In this document: piece after piece, positions 8,477 to 17,127 of the stretch
How the letters are laid out: every line of letters begins with the position of its first letter
Position numbering within the stretch: position 1 is the first letter of the stretch
Notes under the pieces: generated by a model
Databases searched by the model: none
Told to the model about the DNA's origin: nothing
Seen by the model: the letters and a program-made list of their open reading frames with translations, nothing else
Made by a program: the position numbers and the translations under genes
Source of the DNA: Hylemonella sp.
Lineage (GTDB): Bacteria; Pseudomonadota; Gammaproteobacteria; Burkholderiales; Burkholderiaceae_C
DNA: 64,000 nt
NCBI GenBank assembly: GCA_030680575.1
Contig: JAUXVI010000041.1
Location: 1 to 64,000, forward strand
Direction of reading: 5' to 3'

Positions 8477-9352
8477 ATGGGTGTCGGCAACCTGACCCAC
8501 AACTCCAATGCGCTGGCGGCCGATGCGCGCTCGCTCAACAGCCTGAAACTGCAGGCCGGCCAGAACACGCCCGCCGCCATCAAGGAAGCTGCCAAGCAAT
8601 TCGAATCGCTCTTCATGCGCGAGTTGATCAAGAGCATGCGCGAGGCCACCATGAAATCCGGCATGCTGGAAAGCGCCCAGGGCGACCTCGGCACCGATCT
8701 GCTCGACCAGCAGCTGGCCGTGCAGATGTCGGGCCGTCCCGGCGGGCTGTCGGACATCATCGCCCAGCAGCTCTCGCGCCAGATGGGTGCGGCGGAGACA
8801 CAAGGACAAGGCAGTGCGCACGCTGCCGGCAAACAGGCCATCCAGCCGGCCGCCGGCCAGGGCAACGCCACGCCGACCGTCAGCCAGACCAGTTTTGTGC
8901 AACGCTTCAATGGCGTCGCCGCCAAGGTGGAACAAAGCAGCGGCATTCCCGCCAGCTTCATGATCGGCCAGGCCGGGCACGAGACCGGCTGGGGCCGGCG
9001 CGAAATCACCAACGCCGACGGCTCGACTTCGTTCAACCTGTTCGGCATCAAGGCCGGCCCGGGCTGGAAAGGCAAGGTGGCCGAGGTCACCACCACCGAA
9101 TACGTCAACGGTGTGCCGCAAAAGACCGTGGCCAAGTTCCGCGCCTACAACTCGTATGAAGAATCGTTCCGCGACTATGCCCGCCTGATTTCCGACAGCC
9201 CGCGTTACGCCCAGGTGCGCCAGCAGACCGGCTCGGTCCAGGCCTACGCCAGCGGCTTGCAGCGCGCCGGCTACGCCACCGACCCCGATTACGCCAACAA
9301 GCTGAGCCGGGCCATCAACACCACGCTGCGTCTGCAGCGCGCCACCGCCTGA
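8477..9352 (+). CDS. flgJ: Bifunctional rod-cap protein and muramidase FlgJ
   Basis: A 291-residue protein with two domains. The N-terminal rod-binding part (about 1-110) contains AAKQFESLFMRELIKSMRE. The C-terminal glucosaminidase domain (about 140-285) contains SFMIGQAGHETGWGRREI with the expected catalytic Glu, and later YNSYEESFRDYARL. FlgJ caps the growing rod and cuts peptidoglycan for it. This is the dual-domain form usual in beta- and gammaproteobacteria. It starts one base after the flgI stop. Confidence 0.95.
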   Translation: MGVGNLTHNSNALAADARSLNSLKLQAGQNTPAAIKEAAKQFESLFMRELIKSMREATMKSGMLESAQGDLGTDLLDQQLAVQMSGRPGGLSDIIAQQLSRQMGAAETQGQGSAHAAGKQAIQPAAGQGNATPTVSQTSFVQRFNGVAAKVEQSSGIPASFMIGQAGHETGWGRREITNADGSTSFNLFGIKAGPGWKGKVAEVTTTEYVNGVPQKTVAKFRAYNSYEESFRDYARLISDSPRYAQVRQQTGSVQAYASGLQRAGYATDPDYANKLSRAINTTLRLQRATA

Positions 9353-9363
9353 GGGAAGAGAGC

Positions 9364-11292
9364 ATGGGCAACATCCTGAACATTGGCGCACGGTCCTTGC
9401 TGGTCAACCAGAAGATTCTTGAGACCGTCGGCAACAACATTGCCAACGTCAACACGCCGGGCTACTCGCGCCAGACCGTCATCGTCCAGAACGTGGAAGG
9501 CCAGTTCACCGGTGGCGGCTACTACGGCAACGGCGTTGACATCACCACGGTTCAGCGCAACTACAGCGACTTCCTGACCAAGCAGGCCACGCTGATGAAA
9601 TCCGTCGCCGCCAGCGACGCGACGCGTTACGACAAATTGCAGCAACTTGAGAGCGTTTTCTCCGGCGGCACCGACGGCCTGGGCGCCTCGGTCAGCGACT
9701 TGCTCAATTCGTTTTCCGACATTGTCAGCGCCCCTTCCGACCTGACGGCGCGCGCGGTGGCACTGACCAGCGCGGACGAAATGGCTGCGCGTTTCCAGAC
9801 CGCCTCCAACCAGCTCTATCAACTCCGGCTGGGCGTCTCACAAGAGCTGCAAACCAACGTCACGACCATCAACAACCTGGCCACCCAGATTGCCAAATCC
9901 AATCAGGAAATCTCGCGTGCCATGGGCAGCGGCCACCTGCCCAATGACCTGCTGGACCAACGCGACCAGTTGGTCAGCGAATTGAACAAATACATCCAGA
10001 CGACCTCGATCCCGTCCGCGGACGGCACCGTCGGCATCTTCGTGGGCGGTAGCCAGGCCCTGGTGCTCGGCACCACGGTATCGAAGCTGGAGGTGGCTCC
10101 CACCAATTACTCGGGCGATCCCAACCAGAGCCAGTTGTTGATCAATGTGGGTAGCTCCAAGTACCCGATCAATACCAGCATGCTGGGTGGCGGAGAAGTC
10201 GCGGGACTGTTGCGCTTCAAGAACGAAGACCTGGTCAATGCCGGCAACCTGCTGGGTCGCATGGCACTCGCCATCGGCACGCGCATGAACGAGCAGCAGG
10301 CCCTGGGCCTGGACCTCAACGGCAACCCCGGCACGGCCCTGTTCACGCTCACCTCCATGCCGGATGGCTATCCGGCCGACACCAACACCCCGCCGGGCAC
10401 CACCCTGAGCCTCGGTGTTCAGTCCAACCCGTCTGGCACGACCCAATTGATGGCGTCTGATTACGAGGTGACGTTCACCTCGGGCACCGCCGGCACCATC
10501 GTGCGCCTGTCGGACGGCAAAGCCACGGCGTTTGATTTCGGGGCCACCAATCCGGTCAAGATTGACGGCCTTGACATCCAGCAGAGCGCCACACCGGCAA
10601 CCGCCGGCGACCACTTCCTGCTCAAACCTTTCAGCACCGCCGCAGGGTCGATTGCCACGGCGTTTTCGTCTCCCCGCGGCTTGGCCATGGCCAGCCCGGT
10701 GACCGCCACCGCAGGGACCACCAACACCGGCACCCTGTCGGTGGGCGACCTCACGACACGCTCCGTGCCGGTGCCTCCCGCTGTCACGCTGACCTTCACC
10801 GGCACCAGCACCTACACGCGCTCCGATACCGGTGCCACGGTCCATACCTACACCCCGGGTCAGCCGATCGAATACACCTATCCGGCTGTGGCACCGCTGG
10901 CGGGCTGGTCGCTCACGCTCAAGGGAACACCACAGGTTGGTGACACCTTCAAGGTGGATACCAACCCCTATCCGGCCCTCAATGCCGGCAATGCGCAAGC
11001 GATGCTGAACCTGCGCGATGTGGCGATGTTCGACGGTGGCCCCTTGACCGACGGTTATGCCGGCCTGATGGCCGAAATCGGCATCCAGGTGCAAAGCGCG
11101 AAATCGGCCAGCACCGTTTCCGGCAATATTGCCAGCAGCATCGAGCAGCAGCGCGCCAGTGTTTCCGGCGTCAACCTGGACGAAGAGGCCGCCAAGATGC
11201 TGCAATACCAGCAGGCCTATCAGGCCTCCGGCAAGATGATGCAACTGGCCCAGAATATTTTCGACTCGCTGCTGCAGAGCCTGGGCCGTTGA
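9364..11292 (+). CDS. flgK: Hook-filament junction protein FlgK (HAP1)
   Basis: A 642-residue protein, longer than the roughly 550 residues of E. coli FlgK, the extra length being in the central Thr/Gly-rich domain. The N-terminus (VGNNIANVNTPGYSRQTVIV) and the C-terminus (VNLDEEAAKMLQYQQAYQAS) are diagnostic. FlgK joins the hook to the filament and is a client of the FlgN chaperone. It starts 11 bases after flgJ. Confidence 0.96.
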   Translation: MGNILNIGARSLLVNQKILETVGNNIANVNTPGYSRQTVIVQNVEGQFTGGGYYGNGVDITTVQRNYSDFLTKQATLMKSVAASDATRYDKLQQLESVFSGGTDGLGASVSDLLNSFSDIVSAPSDLTARAVALTSADEMAARFQTASNQLYQLRLGVSQELQTNVTTINNLATQIAKSNQEISRAMGSGHLPNDLLDQRDQLVSELNKYIQTTSIPSADGTVGIFVGGSQALVLGTTVSKLEVAPTNYSGDPNQSQLLINVGSSKYPINTSMLGGGEVAGLLRFKNEDLVNAGNLLGRMALAIGTRMNEQQALGLDLNGNPGTALFTLTSMPDGYPADTNTPPGTTLSLGVQSNPSGTTQLMASDYEVTFTSGTAGTIVRLSDGKATAFDFGATNPVKIDGLDIQQSATPATAGDHFLLKPFSTAAGSIATAFSSPRGLAMASPVTATAGTTNTGTLSVGDLTTRSVPVPPAVTLTFTGTSTYTRSDTGATVHTYTPGQPIEYTYPAVAPLAGWSLTLKGTPQVGDTFKVDTNPYPALNAGNAQAMLNLRDVAMFDGGPLTDGYAGLMAEIGIQVQSAKSASTVSGNIASSIEQQRASVSGVNLDEEAAKMLQYQQAYQASGKMMQLAQNIFDSLLQSLGR

Positions 11293-11317
11293 AGAAAGAC
11301 AGGACGAGGATTGAAAC

Positions 11318-12514
11318 ATGAGCATGCGACTGGGTAGCGCCAACGCCTACGACAACTCCCTGGCCAAACTGAGCAGCCATCAGGTCGGCCTGTCCGAACT
11401 GCAGGAAAAACTGACAGCCGGCAAGAAAGTGCTGCGCCCCAGCGACGACCCCACCGGCGCCGCCCAGGCCGAGCGGGCGATGACCCGGATCAGCCGCATC
11501 GAAACAGAGCAGCGCGCACTCAACGTCCAGAAAAACTCCATGGCCATGGCCGAGTCCACTTTGGGCAGCGCCACCGAAACGCTGCAGAACATCCGCGACC
11601 TGGTGGTCAGCGCCGGCAATGCCGGCTACACCAGCGTCAACCGCAGCAGCATCGCGCAGCAGATCTCCGCGCTTCGCGACCAGCTGTTCGGTTATGCCAA
11701 CAAGGCCGACAGCAACGGCGTGCCGCTGTTTGGCGGACTGGGCAGCGCCAGCGCCCCCTTTACCGATGCTGCCACCGGTGTGGAATTCAAAGGCATTGCC
11801 GGACAGAATGCCAGCTCGACCGTCGCAATCCCCAGTGCCATGGACGGCCAGGCCGTCTGGATGAATGTGCCATCCGGCAATGGCGTATTCGATGTCTCGC
11901 TCGGCGGCGCCAACACCGGCACCGCCTGGACCGACGCCGGCCAGGTCGTCAACCCGTCGGCCGTGACCGGGGACAACTACACCGTCACCTTCAACGTCGT
12001 CGCCGGCGTCACCACCTATGACGTGGTGGACACCACCACCGCCGCCACGGTCGCAACCGGCCAGCCCTACACCAGCGGCCAGAACATCCAGTTTGGCGGT
12101 ATGGCACTGCGCGTCGAAGGCGTGCCGGCCAATGGCGATACCCTGCAGGTCGCGCCCAGCAGCATCTCCAACATCTTCAAGGTGATCGACAAGGCCGTTG
12201 CCGGCATCAACAACGCCAACAACAGCAATACGCTGAGCCAGGCTTTCACCAAGGCCCTGGCCGAGCTTGATACCGGCATGAACCGTATCCAGTCGGCCCG
12301 CGGCTTGGCCGGCGACATGCTCAACCGTGCCGACAACATCGACAGCAACCAGCAGACCAAGTCCAACCAGCTCGAGACCGACCGGTCGCGCGCCGAAGAC
12401 ATGGACATGATCAAAGGCATTTCGGACTTCCAGAACCAGCAGACCGGTTACGATGCAGCGCTGAAGACCTACGCACAGGTTCAGCGCCTGTCTCTGTTCA
12501 ACTACCTGGGTTAA
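11318..12514 (+). CDS. flgL: Hook-filament junction protein FlgL (HAP3)
   Basis: A 398-residue flagellin-like protein. The N-terminal helix region has LQEKLTAGKKVLRPSDDP and the C-terminus has DMIKGISDFQNQQTGYDAAL, both FlgL signatures. It is longer than E. coli FlgL (about 317) because of a variable middle domain (about 150-270). It is the last structural gene of this flagellar run. Confidence 0.95.
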   Translation: MSMRLGSANAYDNSLAKLSSHQVGLSELQEKLTAGKKVLRPSDDPTGAAQAERAMTRISRIETEQRALNVQKNSMAMAESTLGSATETLQNIRDLVVSAGNAGYTSVNRSSIAQQISALRDQLFGYANKADSNGVPLFGGLGSASAPFTDAATGVEFKGIAGQNASSTVAIPSAMDGQAVWMNVPSGNGVFDVSLGGANTGTAWTDAGQVVNPSAVTGDNYTVTFNVVAGVTTYDVVDTTTAATVATGQPYTSGQNIQFGGMALRVEGVPANGDTLQVAPSSISNIFKVIDKAVAGINNANNSNTLSQAFTKALAELDTGMNRIQSARGLAGDMLNRADNIDSNQQTKSNQLETDRSRAEDMDMIKGISDFQNQQTGYDAALKTYAQVQRLSLFNYLG

Positions 12515-12532
12515 AAACACCCGCTTCGCCCT

Positions 12533-13777
12533 ATGGCCCAAACCGTTCTTGGCAGCATCTCCCTGGGCTACCAACTGTTGTGGAACCAGTTGCGACAACC
12601 CGCTGCGGTACGGATCTTTGTCGACGCGGATGCGGCGGTGCCGGTGGATGCCCAGCACCTGCTGGCCGCCTTGCGCGAGCAATGGCCGGAACAGGCCCCG
12701 GTGCTGCTGCTGGAGATCCACTCCGCCTCGCTGTTGAACGATATCCTGGAACATGGCACCGCCAGCGACCCCTGGGTGCAGGTGCCCGAAGCCTGGCTGG
12801 GCGATGCTGCCCTGGCGCAGCGTGTGGAGCACGCCCATCGGCGCGGCCTGCGGATGATCTGGTGCGGGGCACCTAGCCAACGCCCCGACCCCGCCATCAG
12901 TGAACGCTTCCATAAAAGCATCATCAACCTCACGGCCGAGGAAGCCCTGCTGGGCCTGCGCGCCTCGCTGCAGACCCACCGTGATCATGACAGCGAGGCC
13001 CCGCTCAAGAGCCCGGTCGTGCCCGGCCAGATCTACGAGGCCATCGCCAATCGCGCGTTGGCCGAACATTGTCTGGACCAGCAAGGCGCCTGGGCGCTGG
13101 CCGGCTGGCCGGTGGACGACGTGCTGCACAGCTACCGGCAGCAGCTCATCCAGCCGGGCCAGACCGCCATCCTGCACCTGGTCGAAGCCATTGAGGCCGA
13201 CGTCTCGCTCGATACCATCGAACTCATGCTGAGCGAAGAGCCGGTGCTGGCCTACAGCTTTCTGCGCTATGTCAACTCGGCTGGCCTGGGTCTGCGCAGC
13301 GAAGTCGAATCGATCCGGCGCGGTCTGATGGTGCTGGGCTACTCGGTGCTCAAGGCCTGGCTGCTGGAGCAGTTGCCGCATGCCGCCAGCGACGTGAACC
13401 TGCAACCGGTACGCACCGCGCTGGTCATGCGTGCCCACCTCATGGAGCGCCTGCTGGACGCCGGCGAAGAAGACAACCTGCGGCGCGAGGTCTACCTGTG
13501 CGGCCTGCTGTCGCAGATCGACCTGCTGCTGGGCGAACCCCTGGCCGCCTCACTGGAGCGCCTGCCCCTGTCCGAGCGCGTCAACGCCGCGCTGCTGCAA
13601 AACGACGGCCCCTACGCGCCTTACCTCGCCATTGCCGCGGCGCTGGAGTCACCCAACACCCGTGCCACCCATGCCCTGTGCAACGAGCACCAGATCGACA
13701 TGGAAGAAGTCAACCGCGCCTTGCTGCGCACCTTGTCGGCCATGTTGGCGCGACCCGCGCGCGGCCTACCGGCCTGA
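12533..13777 (+). CDS. HDOD-domain signalling protein (degenerate EAL plus HDOD, YuxH-like)
   Basis: A 414-residue protein. The N-terminal half (about 1-200) reads like a decayed EAL domain: VLLLEIHSASLLNDIL in place of an EAL motif, and a predicted ITAEEAL-like segment. The C-terminal half (about 205-400) is an HDOD domain with EPVLAYSFLRYVNSAGLGLR and VESIRRGLMVLGYSVLKAWL. HDOD proteins lack the metal-binding HD residues and act as signalling or scaffold proteins. Starting 18 bases after flgL, it may be co-transcribed with flagellar genes, but a motility role is inference. Confidence 0.75.
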   Translation: MAQTVLGSISLGYQLLWNQLRQPAAVRIFVDADAAVPVDAQHLLAALREQWPEQAPVLLLEIHSASLLNDILEHGTASDPWVQVPEAWLGDAALAQRVEHAHRRGLRMIWCGAPSQRPDPAISERFHKSIINLTAEEALLGLRASLQTHRDHDSEAPLKSPVVPGQIYEAIANRALAEHCLDQQGAWALAGWPVDDVLHSYRQQLIQPGQTAILHLVEAIEADVSLDTIELMLSEEPVLAYSFLRYVNSAGLGLRSEVESIRRGLMVLGYSVLKAWLLEQLPHAASDVNLQPVRTALVMRAHLMERLLDAGEEDNLRREVYLCGLLSQIDLLLGEPLAASLERLPLSERVNAALLQNDGPYAPYLAIAAALESPNTRATHALCNEHQIDMEEVNRALLRTLSAMLARPARGLPA

Positions 13778-13859
13778 GCCAAACCGCCGGACTTCTCCGG
13801 CCATGGCGGCAACGCTTCTGCGCGCGACCGCCGCATGAAAGCGCGGTAGAGTGAGCCCC

Positions 13860-14807
13860 ATGCCCCGTCCGTCGAACCCCGCCGCCAACATCCGCCAGGG
13901 TCTCTGGCTCGGCCTGCTGGGCGTTGCCATCTTCGCACTCACCTTGCCCATGACGCGCCTGGCCACCGGCACACCCGATGCGCCTCAGCTGTCGGGCCTG
14001 TTCATCGCGCTCGGCCGCGCCACCGTGGCGGCCGCCCTGTCTGCCGTCCTGCTGCTCATCCTGCGTGCGCCCTGGCCCAAGCCGGAAGACTGGCGGGCGC
14101 TGGCCATCGTGGCACTGGGCGTGGTGTTCGGTTTTCCTCTCTGCACCTCGCTGGCCATGCGCCAGGTGGAGGCGGTGCATGCCAGCGTCATCCTCGGCGT
14201 GCTGCCGCTGGCCACAGCGGCCGTGGGCGCCTGGCTGCACCGGCAGCGGCCTTCGGCCGGCTTCTGGCTGTGCGCCGTGGCGGGTACGGCACTGGTCATG
14301 GTGTTTGCCGTGCTGCATTCGGGCGCCAGCGGCCTGGCGCTGCAAGCCGCCGACCTTCTGCTGCTGGCCGGCATGCTGTGCGCGGCAGTCGGTTATGGCT
14401 ATGGCGCCCAATTGGCCCGCCGCATGCCGGCCGAGCACGTGATCTGCTGGGCCCTGTTGCTGGCACTGCCCGTCACGCTGCCGCTGACCCTCTGGACCTG
14501 GCCGGCCACACAGGTCAGCCCTGCCGCCTGGGGCGGCTTCGCCTATGTGGCGCTGTTCTCCATGTGGCTGGGCTTCTTCGCCTGGTACCGTGGCCTGGCC
14601 CTCGGCGGCACGGTGCGTGTGAGCCAGCTGCAGTTGCTGCAACCCTTTCTCTCCATGCTGTTTGCCGTGCCGCTGCTGGGCGAAACACTCGACACGGTCA
14701 CCGTCGGCTTCGGCCTCGCGGTGATGGCGGTGGTGTTCGCCGGCCGCAAAATGCCCGTTGACACCATCCGATCAAACTCTCTCGACCCAGAAGGAACCGC
14801 ACCATGA
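13860..14807 (+). CDS. EamA-family (DMT superfamily) transporter
   Basis: An integral membrane protein of 315 residues with about ten hydrophobic segments arranged as two EamA repeats (for example LWLGLLGVAIFALTLPMTRL and AVGYGYGAQLARRMPAEHV...). These proteins usually export small metabolites such as amino acids. Start: the track begins at GTG 13851, but ATG 13860 is preferred. Its last four bases overlap the aminotransferase start (ATGA), so the two are probably co-translated, hinting at an amino-acid-type substrate. Confidence 0.82.
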   Translation: MPRPSNPAANIRQGLWLGLLGVAIFALTLPMTRLATGTPDAPQLSGLFIALGRATVAAALSAVLLLILRAPWPKPEDWRALAIVALGVVFGFPLCTSLAMRQVEAVHASVILGVLPLATAAVGAWLHRQRPSAGFWLCAVAGTALVMVFAVLHSGASGLALQAADLLLLAGMLCAAVGYGYGAQLARRMPAEHVICWALLLALPVTLPLTLWTWPATQVSPAAWGGFAYVALFSMWLGFFAWYRGLALGGTVRVSQLQLLQPFLSMLFAVPLLGETLDTVTVGFGLAVMAVVFAGRKMPVDTIRSNSLDPEGTAP

Positions 14808-16003
14808 ATCCGAGTGCCCTGCACACCCCGTCACCCTGGGTGCTGGCCGCACGTGCCGAAAAAATGAACCCCTCGGTGCTGCGCGAGCTGCTCAAAGTCA
14901 CCGAGCGCCCGGGCATCATCAGCTTCGCCGGCGGGCTGCCCTCACCCAAGACCTTCCCGGTGGAAGAGTTTGCCGCCGCCTGCGCCAAGGTGTTGCGCGA
15001 CGACGCCTCGGCCGCGCTGCAATACGCCGCCAGCGAAGGCTACGGCCCCTTGCGCGAGATGGTGGCGGCATCCCTGCCGTGGTCAGTGGATCCGGCGCAG
15101 GTGCTCATCACCACCGGCTCGCAACAGGGCCTGGACCTGGCAGCCAAGGTGCTGATCGACCAGGGCAGCCGCATCCTGGTGGAAACGCCCACCTACCTCG
15201 GGGCCCTGCAGGCCTTCGCGCCGATGGAGCCGCAGGTACAGAGCGTGGCCAGCGACGAGGAAGGCGTGGACATCGCCGATCTGCGCCGCGTGCAAGCCGC
15301 CGGTACGCCGGCGCGTTTTTTGTACGTGCTGCCCAACTTCCAGAACCCGACCGGGCGCACCCTGAGCGAAACCCGGCGTGCGGCACTCTCCGCCTGCGCG
15401 GCCGAACTGGGCCTGCCGCTGATCGAAGACAACCCCTACGGTGAACTCTGGTTCGACACCCCACCGCCGGCACCACTGACCGCGCGCAACCCGGACGGCT
15501 GCCTCTACCTCGGCTCGTTTTCCAAGGTGCTGGCGCCCAGCCTGCGCCTGGGCTTCGTGGTGGCACCCAAGGACCTCTTCCCCAAGTTGCTGCAGGCCAA
15601 GCAGGCGGCGGACCTGCACAGCCCCGGCTTCAACCAGCGCGTGGTGGCCGAGGTGATGAAAGACGGCTTCCTCGATCGCCACGTGCCGCGCATCCGCGCG
15701 TTGTACAAGGCGCAGCGCGATGTGATGCTGGCCGCGCTCGCGCAGCACATGCCGCCTGGCGTGACATGGAACCGGCCTGACGGCGGCATGTTCCTCTGGG
15801 CCCGCCTGCCCGAAGGGCTGGACGCCGCCGCCCTGCTGCCCAAGGCGGTGGACCGGGATGTGGCCTTTGTGCCGGGCGCCGCGTTTTATGCCGACCATGC
15901 CGATGCGCGCACCCTGCGTCTGTCTTTCGTCACTGCCAGCGAGCAGGAGATCCAGCAGGGCGTGACCGCCCTCGCCGCCGTCATCCAGGAGAACATGGCA
16001 TGA
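14804..16003 (+). CDS. PLP-dependent aminotransferase, class I/II (2-aminoadipate aminotransferase-like)
   Basis: A 399-residue fold-type I aminotransferase. Visible motifs are FAGGLPSPKTFPVEEF at the N-terminus, QYAASEGYGPLRE, TTGSQQGLDLAAKV, LPNFQNPTGRTLSETRR and the PLP-binding SFSK (Lys241). The pattern matches the LysN/2-aminoadipate and MocR-like aminotransferase group, without a GntR domain. The amino donor cannot be read from sequence. It overlaps the upstream exporter gene by four bases. Confidence 0.85.
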   Translation: MNPSALHTPSPWVLAARAEKMNPSVLRELLKVTERPGIISFAGGLPSPKTFPVEEFAAACAKVLRDDASAALQYAASEGYGPLREMVAASLPWSVDPAQVLITTGSQQGLDLAAKVLIDQGSRILVETPTYLGALQAFAPMEPQVQSVASDEEGVDIADLRRVQAAGTPARFLYVLPNFQNPTGRTLSETRRAALSACAAELGLPLIEDNPYGELWFDTPPPAPLTARNPDGCLYLGSFSKVLAPSLRLGFVVAPKDLFPKLLQAKQAADLHSPGFNQRVVAEVMKDGFLDRHVPRIRALYKAQRDVMLAALAQHMPPGVTWNRPDGGMFLWARLPEGLDAAALLPKAVDRDVAFVPGAAFYADHADARTLRLSFVTASEQEIQQGVTALAAVIQENMA

Positions 16004-16068
16004 GCGCCGTACCAGGCCGCCCCAAGCAAGCGCGCAGTGCAGTGCACAGCACGGAGGTGACCCCGTGA
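16000..16068 (+). other. Possible 22-codon coupling ORF between the aminotransferase and phzF-like genes
   Basis: An ATG overlaps the aminotransferase stop (ATGA, 16000-16003). Its frame runs 22 codons to a TGA that overlaps the GTG start of the next gene (GTGA, 16065-16068). It encodes MSAVPGRPKQARSAVHSTEV plus two residues, with no recognisable feature. Four-base overlaps at both ends would let ribosomes pass from one gene to the next, but chance is quite possible. Confidence 0.25.
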
Positions 16069-17027
16069 ACAGCCACCACCGCCAACGCCCCTTCAAGCAG
16101 GTTGACGTCTTCACCGCCACGCCCTACTACGGCAACCCGCTGGCCGTGGTGCTTGACGGCTCTGGCCTGAGCGACGACGAGATGCAGCGCTTTGCGCGCT
16201 GGACCAACCTGTCGGAAACCACCTTTGTGCTGCCGCCCACGCAGCCGGGCGCCGACTACCGCGTGCGCATCTTCACGCCGGGTGCCGAGCTGCCCTTCGC
16301 CGGACACCCGACGCTGGGCACATGCCATGCCTGGCTGGAGGCGGGGGGCACCCCGCGAGCGTCAGGTGCTGGCGGCGGCACGCCGAAGCAGGCCGAGGTG
16401 ATCGTGCAGGAATGCGCGGTGGGTCTGGTGTCGATCCGCCGCGCCGGCCATCACCTCACCTTTGCCGCGCCGCCGCTTCAGCGCAGCACGCCGACGCCCG
16501 AGTTGCTGTCCAACGTGGCGCAAGCGCTCGGCATCAGCGTGACGCAGATCCGTGCCGCCCAGCACTTGAACAACGGCCCGGAATGGCTCGGCCTGCTACT
16601 GGACAGCACCGACACCGTGCTGGCGTTGGAGCCGAACCACCAGGCACTCAAGGATTTGAAGCAAAAAGTGGGTGTATGCGCCGTCGAATCGGCGCAACCA
16701 GCTATTAATTTGATAGCAAAATCGAGCCGCGAGGCACGCGCTTTTGCCGAGCACGCGGCCGACGCGCCGCAACAGGCCGCAGCGGACCTGGAGGTGCGCG
16801 CCTTCGCCGCGCCGGTGGGCATCCCCGAAGACCCGGTCACCGGCAGCCTCAACGCCAGCCTGGCGCAGTGGTTGATGGCCGAAGACCACCTGCCCGAGCG
16901 CTACCTGGCCTCGCAAGGCACGTGCCTGGGCCGTGCCGGGCGCGTGCAACTGGAGCGCGACGCCGGCGGCCAGGTCTGGGTCGGTGGCCAGGTGGTGACC
17001 TGCATCGACGGCCGTGTGCAGCTGTGA
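16065..17027 (+). CDS. PhzF-family isomerase-like protein, carrying an internal repeat
   Basis: A 320-residue member of the PhzF/diaminopimelate-epimerase fold. Visible motifs are FKQVDVFTATPYYGNPLAVV, NLSETTFVLPP (with the catalytic Glu of PhzF), LPFAGHPTLGTCHAWL and GIPEDPVTGSLNASLAQWL. The physiological substrate of most PhzF homologues is unknown. GTG is the likely start, behind GGAGGTGA. Two stretches look inserted: a Gly-rich loop (about 98-108) and residues about 199-219, which are encoded by a copy of the dispersed repeat found elsewhere in the window. The frame stays open through both. Confidence 0.8.
   Translation: MNSHHRQRPFKQVDVFTATPYYGNPLAVVLDGSGLSDDEMQRFARWTNLSETTFVLPPTQPGADYRVRIFTPGAELPFAGHPTLGTCHAWLEAGGTPRASGAGGGTPKQAEVIVQECAVGLVSIRRAGHHLTFAAPPLQRSTPTPELLSNVAQALGISVTQIRAAQHLNNGPEWLGLLLDSTDTVLALEPNHQALKDLKQKVGVCAVESAQPAINLIAKSSREARAFAEHAADAPQQAAADLEVRAFAAPVGIPEDPVTGSLNASLAQWLMAEDHLPERYLASQGTCLGRAGRVQLERDAGGQVWVGGQVVTCIDGRVQL
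16661..16717 (-). repeat. Dispersed Comamonadaceae-type repeat, copy 1 (inside the phzF-like gene)
   Basis: Read on the minus strand it contains ATAGCT, then GCGC four bases later, then CCACTTTTTGC at the end. This matches the order and spacing of copies 2-4, though the middle is diverged. It also has a local palindrome, GCTATCAAATTAATAGC. It lies wholly inside the phzF-like coding sequence and keeps the frame. Confidence 0.6.
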
Positions 17028-17057
17028 GTCCTCCAGCGCTTTGACACCGGCCCAATC

Positions 17058-17113
17058 ACTCCTGATTTGATAGCTGACGTCGCACGAGCGACAAGGGCCA
17101 GGGCCGTTTTTTG
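17058..17113 (+). repeat. Dispersed Comamonadaceae-type repeat, copy 2
   Basis: ACTCCTGATTTGATAGCTGA begins the element and AAGGGCCAGGGCCGTTTTTT ends it. It shares CTCCTG-TTTGATAGCT...AAGG-C...GGCC-TTTTT with copies 3 and 4. It sits in the 100-bp gap between the phzF-like gene and the histidine phosphatase gene. Confidence 0.7.
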
Positions 17114-17127
17114 CCACAATTTCTGGC

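Noticed and set aside
7243-9135. 630-aa minus-strand ORF over flgI/flgJ
   Set aside because: High-GC antisense shadow; the plus-strand proteins are clear flagellar genes.
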